Source: CAZPEV01 sp964585635 (GTDB taxonomy: Bacteria; Zixibacteria; MSB-5A5; GN15; JAAZOE01). From it: 20,827 nucleotides of DNA. Location: NCBI GenBank assembly GCA_964585635.1, contig CAZPEV010000045.1:1-20827 (forward strand), read 5' to 3'. Below, in pieces: positions 15,502 to 20,827 of the stretch. The translations under genes and the position numbers were made by a program. How positions within the stretch are numbered: position 1 is the first letter of the stretch; each line of letters starts with the position of its first letter. The notes under the pieces were generated by a model. That model saw only the letters and a program-made list of their open reading frames with translations. It had not been told where the DNA came from and did not search any database.

Positions 15502-18393
15502 TTAGGAAATCCTATAGTTAAAGCCGATCGAGAAGGAACGGCCCAGATCGTATCGTCTAAAGACTGTCTTTTGGCCCGAACCAAGATAGAGGTAGTCGGC
15601 CTCAAAATGTGAATTCAGCAGGTTCTTGGCCGAGGCCTTGAGCGTAATGCCGTAAAACACTTTTTGGGAAAACGTCATATCCAGCAGGGGACGCGGCATT
15701 TCGTAGATATCCGGGGCGCCGCCGGGGGCGTTGTAATAGAACCGCCGGCCGAACACATTATAGAGCAGGGTTGCCGCGGTCCCTTTGGCCGCGTTGTCGT
15801 ACCCAACCATGATATTTGCGATATATGGTGATTGGTTAGCCATCGGCCGCGTATCGCTGATCTGGGGATCAAGGCCGCGCATGACCATCAATTCCGACTC
15901 CGGAATCTTGATTGCGGAGTGGACCAGGGTCAGATTGCCGCCCATATTGAAATTGGTCAGGTAATGGGTGAACCGGTCGAACCGCTTGCGGAATTCAAAC
16001 TCCAAACCGTAGTTCCGTGCGGTTGGCGAATTGGTCGGATATCGATCCCAATTGTCATTGGTATAGGCGATTTCAATTGGATCGATAAACTCCTTGTAGA
16101 ATGCGCTGGCGGCGAGGATTTCGCCGGGACGCATGAACCATTCCCAACGGAGGTCATAGTTGGTGATCCGGGTAATCCGCAGGCTATCGTTGCCGTAATA
16201 ATATTTCGAAGCCGCGAAATCGGTGGAGCGGAATCGGGCTATTTCGCGAAGGTTCGGACGCGCCAACGTGCGGCTGTAGGCAGTGCGCAGGTTCATGGTG
16301 GATGTCAGGGCATAAACCAGATTGAGGGAGGGAAGGTAGGCGCTGGTATTGATCCTACCTCCTCCCGGCTGTAGCTCAAGGGAGAGCGATTGCATATCGG
16401 TCCGCTCATGGCGAATGCCGGCGGAGAGACGCAGGTTCTTGACCAACGGCGTTTCCAGCATCACATACCATGCCGGGATCTTTTGGCTGCCGTCATACTC
16501 GTTACTCGTAGAGGGAAAACGGATGACGGGATTCTGGAACGTGTAATAGCGCCCGGTGCTGTCGGTCAACCCGCTGGAAGCGGCCCACGCATCCAGGTCG
16601 CCGTGTAAACTGCGGAGCAGGGTATCGCCGGGGGCATTGAACTTGAGAATGATCTGCCGGAAAGTACGTTCCTTGTCCAGGTAGCTTCCGCCGAACTTAA
16701 CCGACGTCTGCTTGGTCAGCGGTACCCTGAGGTCAAGATTGAATTCATGGTTCTTTTCGTTGATGTCTCGCCAGTACACCGCCGGAAAGATACTGCCGAT
16801 TATCGACAATTGGAGGGTATCCCAGGGCGTGGTCGTCGAGTCGACGGTGATCGAGGTGACGAATTGCCGAAGGGTTTCTTTCTGCACCGTCTTGGAATCG
16901 CTGTACTTCCATTCGATCTTCACCGGCAATCCAAGGTTGAGTTGGTGATTTCCACTGACTTGGATGCTTCGCAGGGTACGCTCGATGTAGTCGGCGTCGT
17001 GAGATTCGTAGGTCTGGTTCGGATCAAAATCCTTCATCGGACCTCTGAGAAACCTTGTCTCCGAATAGCCGTTGCGGTTGTAGACATATCTGACGCCGAT
17101 GGTGTGGTTGGTCGCCAGGCTGTAATTGGCGCTCCCCAGCCCACCCCAGAGGACATTATCCACGCCGCGGTCGTCGGTGAAATCGTTGATCGTGTCCAGG
17201 GAGGTGCTGGTTAGCGCCACGTACATCGTTTGCCGGCCGCCCGTATAGGCCATCTGGCTCCGGTCATAGGCGAGACTGCCAATTACTCCCAGCGGACGGC
17301 CGAAAAGCGGCAGATTGTCGCCGTATGAGAGGGCGAAGTTTTGGTTGAGCGGCGCCTGCATCTTTTTCGGACTGAATTCGGGGCGGAAAGCCCGGCACAA
17401 GCTGTCCAGAAAGAGGGCTTGTTGGGAATCGCGGGGCTTGCTATAGTAGGAAAAATAGGTGGGCACGCGATCGAGATTATTTTTGATGAAATCAGGGATG
17501 GCGCGCGTGCCATCGTCATATCCCAGCCAATCGGTCGAGCTTCTGGAGTTCCCGATCACTTCTTTTCCGGTAAATACGGAGTTATAGGAGGAACCGGCGG
17601 AAAAAGAGAACATGCGCCTTTCGGGAAAGTCCTTGGTGACCAGATTGACACTACCGCCGGAGAAGTTGCCCGACATATCGGCCGTAAAGCTTTTGGTGAC
17701 AACGATATTGTCCAGAAGTTCGGACGGCACCAGATCCAGCGGCACCGCCTGTTTTTCAGGGTCCGGAGTCGGCAGTATGCTGCCGTTCAATTGCGTATTG
17801 GCGTACCGGTCGCCAAGACCGCGGATATACACGTACCGGCCATCGGTGGTGGCGCCGGTGACGCGCGACATCGCCTGCGCGGCATTTGAGCTTCCGGAGC
17901 GAGAGATGGCCTGCGCGCTGATGGCATCTTTGACAGCCACTGATGCCTGCCGATCGCGTAGTAACCCCGCCTCGGTATTCTGGGTTCTCTTGGCCCTAAC
18001 CACGACTTGTTTTTGGACATCAATGACCGATGAGGTCAAAGCGATGGTGAGGTCGGTTCCTTCTTTTTTGACTTCGACCCCCTCGATTCTCGTTGTCGCA
18101 TAGCCCATGCTGCTGACCACCAGGGTGCAGGAGTCGACGGCCACATCACGAATGATGAATTTGCCGCTGAGGTTTGTTTTGGCGCCCTTGGTTGTGTTTT
18201 CCAGCATGACTGAGACGCCGATTAATGGTTCGCCGGTCTTGGCGTCGACCACCGTCCCGCTCACATGCGTATTCTCGGCGAAGGCTGGCATCGCCAGCGG
18301 ACCCATCATCACACCGGTAGCCAACATCGCGGTTAGGAAGATTCTCCCCCAAGCAGGCGTTCTTAACATCCTTGTTTTTGCCCGATTGTGCAT
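15502..18393 (-). CDS. TonB-dependent outer-membrane receptor with CarboxypepD_reg-like domain
   Basis: From the ATG at 18393 the protein has 963 residues. I chose this start over one 34 codons upstream because AGAAGGAA (18401-18408) is 7 nt before it and the signal peptide (ending PLAMPAFA, residue 39) then starts normally. A carboxypeptidase-regulatory-like domain covers about 42-120 (VSGTVVDAKTGEPLIGVSVM). The plug covers about 135-260 with hallmark phrases YVYIRGLGDRYANTQLNGS, LPTPDPEKQAVPLDLVPSEL, LLDNIVVTKSFTADMSGNFS and GGSVNLVTKDFPER. A barrel of about 700 residues follows, ending FSIGFNYRIS. This is the branch of receptors often encoded beside a secreted beta-helix-type protein, as here. 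No riboswitch for cobalamin or another cofactor was recognised upstream, so the ligand is unknown. A perfect palindrome lies 44-61 nt before the start. Confidence 0.93.
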   Translation of the reverse strand: MHNRAKTRMLRTPAWGRIFLTAMLATGVMMGPLAMPAFAENTHVSGTVVDAKTGEPLIGVSVMLENTTKGAKTNLSGKFIIRDVAVDSCTLVVSSMGYATTRIEGVEVKKEGTDLTIALTSSVIDVQKQVVVRAKRTQNTEAGLLRDRQASVAVKDAISAQAISRSGSSNAAQAMSRVTGATTDGRYVYIRGLGDRYANTQLNGSILPTPDPEKQAVPLDLVPSELLDNIVVTKSFTADMSGNFSGGSVNLVTKDFPERRMFSFSAGSSYNSVFTGKEVIGNSRSSTDWLGYDDGTRAIPDFIKNNLDRVPTYFSYYSKPRDSQQALFLDSLCRAFRPEFSPKKMQAPLNQNFALSYGDNLPLFGRPLGVIGSLAYDRSQMAYTGGRQTMYVALTSTSLDTINDFTDDRGVDNVLWGGLGSANYSLATNHTIGVRYVYNRNGYSETRFLRGPMKDFDPNQTYESHDADYIERTLRSIQVSGNHQLNLGLPVKIEWKYSDSKTVQKETLRQFVTSITVDSTTTPWDTLQLSIIGSIFPAVYWRDINEKNHEFNLDLRVPLTKQTSVKFGGSYLDKERTFRQIILKFNAPGDTLLRSLHGDLDAWAASSGLTDSTGRYYTFQNPVIRFPSTSNEYDGSQKIPAWYVMLETPLVKNLRLSAGIRHERTDMQSLSLELQPGGGRINTSAYLPSLNLVYALTSTMNLRTAYSRTLARPNLREIARFRSTDFAASKYYYGNDSLRITRITNYDLRWEWFMRPGEILAASAFYKEFIDPIEIAYTNDNWDRYPTNSPTARNYGLEFEFRKRFDRFTHYLTNFNMGGNLTLVHSAIKIPESELMVMRGLDPQISDTRPMANQSPYIANIMVGYDNAAKGTAATLLYNVFGRRFYYNAPGGAPDIYEMPRPLLDMTFSQKVFYGITLKASAKNLLNSHFEADYLYLGSGQKTVFRRYDLGRSFSIGFNYRIS

Positions 18394-18436
18394 ACGTTCG
18401 TTCCTTCTCTTTGTCCTATGGTTCAACGGTTTGTTG

Positions 18437-18454
18437 CCGTCACGCACGTGACGG
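18437..18454. promoter_or_regulatory. Perfect 18-nt palindrome (operator-like) before the TonB receptor
   Basis: CCGTCACG-CA-CGTGACGG has perfect 8-bp arms and a 2-nt spacer. On the minus strand a TTGACA (18473-18468) lies just upstream. With a 17-nt spacer the -10 position would fall within the palindrome, though no TATAAT-like hexamer is there. A dimeric repressor or activator site is the simplest reading. As RNA it could also form a hairpin, but a 2-nt loop is too tight. Confidence 0.5.
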
Positions 18455-18667
18455 TCTGACCTTTTCTTGTCAACGGGCAGTAATGAATTGGCCAAACGTT
18501 AATTTTGGATGAGGAAGCCGTCATTTATCTATTACAATTCTGTTCAGCTTTCTGAATGCGGGCCGCACCATGAGGGGTATATCTGCCCAATGCATGCAAA
18601 GCAGTATTCAGACGCGGCCCGAACGGTATTATCAATCACTTCGCCGGGGTTTGAATGATAAGACATC

Positions 18668-18732
18668 CCGGTATATGGGGTCGTCAGGCCTGCACTGGTC
18701 GCTCGACCCTCCAGTTAAGCATTCTATACCGG
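18668..18732. repeat. Nested inverted repeat in non-coding DNA
   Basis: CCGGTATA (18668-18675) and TATACCGG (18725-18732) are perfect inverted copies 49 nt apart. Between them ACTGG-TCG-CT-CGA-CCCT-CCAGT forms a second stem-loop, and a CAGGCCTG palindrome sits beside it. Its role is unknown; it lies about 275-340 nt upstream of the receptor start. Confidence 0.35.
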
Positions 18733-19100
18733 CCGCGAAGGATGCGGTTGGCCACGGATACAAATCGGTCAGGCCGTAGATTCTGCAGGCCACAGGGGTG
18801 CCACAGATTCTTTTCCCCCTTGCGCGCCGATTTGACGGTTCTTGCATTCCTCGGCATGGCTTTATCCCCGTCTGGAGTGAATATTTTGTCGTCATCTCTT
18901 CACTTTCACCGCCAAAGAAACGGGGGAAATGCAAGATTTGGATGAGTGAACGATGTCTTTTTGGTATGAATATCGTTAATGATCGGAGGGATTCATTGGA
19001 GACACATGCCGTTGGGCCCGGGTCGAATCGTCATCCCGGTTCAGCGTTATCCCCTCCCCTTTCACCGACGGGCGCGGGTAACATCATCCTTACCAATGTC

Positions 19101-19829
19101 TTACTGCAAGTAGAAATACATGAAGTTGTTCAGGCGGACCTGTAATTGGGTCAGCTGCAGTTCATATTGGGCTTGATCCCCCTTCACCAACGCCGCCTTT
19201 ATCTGCCCTCCCAACTTGTTGAAAAACACAAACTCCTCCCGCATCAACTCGGCACTCTTGCTTATCTCTTCCGGCACCTTGCTGGTGTTCAATTTGGCCA
19301 GCAAAGTCAGTATCTTATCAGTCGTTTTCCTCTGGCACTTGCTATTGCACTTATTATCCCGCCGTTCGGCCACAAACTGTTCGACCTGGCAATGGAGACG
19401 GTCGAAGCCAGGGTAGGGAATCGGCTGCAGCCCGGCTTTAGTCGTGTCCAATTCCGCCTTGATGCGGGGAAGCAGTCGGGAAATCGAAACGGAGTCTTTT
19501 TTCCCGGCCGCCGTTCGGTACTCGGAAATCAATTTCTGCAGAGTATCGCAATGAGTCTTGAAGTTGTTGAATTTCTTCTTGTTATGGGAAACGTATTTTG
19601 GATTGGCCAGCGTGGGGAGAAATTTCACCAACTCGTCACCAGCACCAAACAAAGCATTCCAATCTCTGGCCAACCAAGCGGTTTGCCATAGTGGTGTGAT
19701 TACGCTGTCAAGCAGGACCAAATCGTCTTGCCTATGCAAAGGATCATTTTGGACGCATGGTTCCTTAGCGAGCGCGATCGGCAAGTCAATGAACACCAAC
19801 AGGATCAATAATATTGCCGGAAGTCGCAT
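19101..19829 (-). CDS. Secreted all-helical protein of unknown function with internal duplication
   Basis: I do not recognise this gene. From the ATG at 19829 (AAAGGAAAG just upstream; a start 16 codons earlier would spoil the signal peptide) it encodes 242 residues with a signal peptide (MRLPAILLILLVFIDLPIALA). The mature protein is predicted almost wholly helical and Lys/Leu-rich, with five cysteines: C25, C94, one in RLHCQ and a C-x3-C pair (CNSKC). Residues 68-127 and 174-233 align without gaps over 60 positions, sharing L-x2-L, K, K-L, A-x2-K-x-D and L-x6-L spacing, which suggests two copies of a helical unit. It is probably periplasmic. It has no haem-binding CxxCH. It is divergent from the serine hydrolase gene and followed by a 707-nt non-coding region, so it stands alone. 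Confidence 0.75.
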   Translation of the reverse strand: MRLPAILLILLVFIDLPIALAKEPCVQNDPLHRQDDLVLLDSVITPLWQTAWLARDWNALFGAGDELVKFLPTLANPKYVSHNKKKFNNFKTHCDTLQKLISEYRTAAGKKDSVSISRLLPRIKAELDTTKAGLQPIPYPGFDRLHCQVEQFVAERRDNKCNSKCQRKTTDKILTLLAKLNTSKVPEEISKSAELMREEFVFFNKLGGQIKAALVKGDQAQYELQLTQLQVRLNNFMYFYLQ

Positions 19830-20103
19830 GATCTTTCCTTTCATATCAATCGGATGGCCGTACCGGAACTGCGGCATTCATCCGAAACATTTCTTGTCGG
19901 TCATATATACTATGAATCTTTGTTAATATTTGATTATGATTCTGCAAGAATATTGCCGGTGGCGCAAAATAGTGATGTTTCGAACCGCAGCTATCAAGAG
20001 ACATGACAAATTCTTGTGGTTCCGATTTCCCGGCTATTTCCTTGTTCCTTCCATCGCTAATTGTCTATCTTGGTTGCATGTAATCATTGGACTCGGTTTG
20101 GCA
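19830..20103. promoter_or_regulatory. Divergent promoter region
   Basis: This 274-nt AT-rich gap lies between divergent starts and must hold promoters for both genes. It contains the 13-nt inverted repeat ATTCT-GCA-AGAAT (19939-19951) and AT-rich TATATA-type sequences near 19903-19910 that could serve as a -10 element. No clear -35/-10 pair was found by eye. Confidence 0.35.
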
Positions 20104-20827
20104 ATGGTACCACAATTCTGTCGGGAAAGATTATTTCGGCCCCTCGTGGTCGCTCTGGTCGCATTGGCGTTGGTGCTCTCTCCGGCTGGATGCCGTCGGT
20201 ATCGGCAAGAGATAGCGGCTTACCTTGATGCCGCCCATCAATTGTGGGGATTCGATGGTGCCGTGGTTATCGCCCGCAACGGCCGGATGCTATTTAAGCA
20301 GGGATATGGTTTGGCCGACCGGCAGTTTAATCAAGCCAATACCCCCGCGACCAGGTTCTTTATCGGTTCCATAACCAAGCAGTTTACCGCCGCCGCCGTG
20401 CTGGCATTGCAGGAAGATGGATCATTGGATGTTGCCGATCCAATCACCAAGTATCTGCCCGATTATCCGCATGATCCGGGTGATCGCATCACCATCCATC
20501 ATCTGTTGACACACACGTCGGGCCTCCCCAATTACACCGATGATCTCGGCATCATGTTTAGGCGCGCGGAACCCTTGACTCCGGAGGAGATTATCGCCGC
20601 CTTCGAACACCGGCCCTTGGACTTTGAGCCCGGAACCGATTTCCGCTACAGCAACTCCGGGTATGTCCTGCTGGGTCGAATAATCGAAACCGTTTCCGGG
20701 CAGTCCTACGAAGCCTATCTTCATCACCGTATCCTTCGACCGGCCGGGATGCATAATACCGGGTACGGGCGGCTCGGGATTCCCGACCGGGCTACCGGAT
20801 ACACGCCCCTGGGGGGCGGTCGAGTCG
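20104..20827 (+). CDS. Serine hydrolase, class-C beta-lactamase/DD-peptidase fold (3' end beyond window)
   Basis: The frame is open from the ATG at 20104 to the window edge, giving 241 residues. The N-terminus is a basic-hydrophobic signal ending at Cys30 (ALVLSPAGC), a probable lipoprotein lipobox. The catalytic motifs of PF00144-type enzymes are present: S89-I-T-K92 (FIGSITKQFTAAAVL) with the nucleophile Ser, and Y182-S-N184 (FRYSNSGYVLLGRII). The typical HHLLTHTSGLPNY lies between them. The third (KTG/HxG-like) motif would be in the missing part. The frame also extends upstream without stops to an ATG at 19975, which would add 43 residues; I prefer 20104 because the lipoprotein signal then begins at the N-terminus. 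Peptidase, esterase and beta-lactamase activities all occur in the family. Confidence 0.9.
   Translation, partial: MVPQFCRERLFRPLVVALVALALVLSPAGCRRYRQEIAAYLDAAHQLWGFDGAVVIARNGRMLFKQGYGLADRQFNQANTPATRFFIGSITKQFTAAAVLALQEDGSLDVADPITKYLPDYPHDPGDRITIHHLLTHTSGLPNYTDDLGIMFRRAEPLTPEEIIAAFEHRPLDFEPGTDFRYSNSGYVLLGRIIETVSGQSYEAYLHHRILRPAGMHNTGYGRLGIPDRATGYTPLGGGRV

Larger units (their letters stand above)
18394..19100. other. Long upstream region of the TonB receptor, no credible gene
   Basis: These 707 nt separate the receptor start from the 3' end of the helical-protein gene, both on the minus strand. Several 65-115 codon open frames overlap here on both strands, including a minus-strand one at 18632-18934. 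None has a ribosome binding site or recognisable domain. The region holds the 18-nt palindrome (18437-18454) and a nested inverted repeat at 18668-18732, listed separately. A degraded gene cannot be ruled out. Confidence 0.45.

Noticed and set aside
18711..18732. Integron attC-like site (GTTAAGC core)
   Set aside because: The 7-mer fits GTTRRRY but no matching RYYYAAC partner is found at the right place, and there is no integrase or cassette gene nearby.
18632..18934. 100-codon minus-strand open frame
   Set aside because: No ribosome binding site and no recognisable domain; kept only as a possible degraded gene in the non-coding region note.
19020..19060. tRNA T-arm-like string GGTCGAATC
   Set aside because: No cloverleaf could be built around it: acceptor and anticodon arms are missing.

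Overview
The window looks like a chromosomal stretch from a diderm (Gram-negative) bacterium of the FCB type. It has six outer-membrane or envelope-export genes, two Bacteroidetes-style TonB-dependent receptors with N-terminal CarboxypepD_reg-like domains, and a secreted beta-helix protein ending in a tandem dockerin-like repeat (DVNSDNAVNVGD..., NYVFKxGPAPAC). From memory, this style of dockerin tail is common in Zixibacteria and related candidate phyla. That placement is an inference from protein style, not from a marker gene. No rRNA, tRNA, CRISPR array, phage gene or transposase was recognised.

Left block (1-10463, all + strand): a PAP2 phosphatase whose start may lie before the window, a small beta-barrel protein, a TolC-type outer-membrane channel, a lipoprotein-like RND adaptor and an HAE-type RND pump. 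The last three have an 8-nt gap and an ATGA overlap and form a clear tripartite efflux operon. After a 67-nt gap comes a 792-residue TonB-dependent receptor-like protein, then a second small beta-barrel protein behind a strong ribosome binding site.

Middle block (10464-13367): a minus-strand calcineurin-like metallophosphoesterase with a complete metal-binding set is divergent from a plus-strand OmpR/PhoB-type response regulator with no kinase beside it. The 412 nt between them are non-coding. They hold several GC-rich stem-loops (12014-12178) followed by an AT-rich tract in which CTAA/TTAA recurs four times at exactly 11-nt spacing just before the regulator. A perfect 11-bp-arm hairpin (13297-13328) lies between the convergent regulator and the next gene.

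Right block (13368-20827): a minus-strand pair, TonB-dependent receptor (15502-18393) then secreted beta-helix/dockerin protein (13368-15194), separated by 307 nt with three stem-loops and a perfect Shine-Dalgarno match that has no start codon. The receptor start is preceded by a perfect 18-nt palindrome. Further right are a secreted all-helical protein of unknown function with a likely internal duplication, and a divergent class-C beta-lactamase-fold serine hydrolase cut by the right edge.

Functionally the window is about envelope transport: efflux on the left, and a receptor plus secreted partner on the right. The most interesting items are the receptor/beta-helix pair with its structured intergenic RNA, the structured region plus 11-nt repeats in front of the PhoB-like regulator, and the uncharacterised duplicated helical protein.
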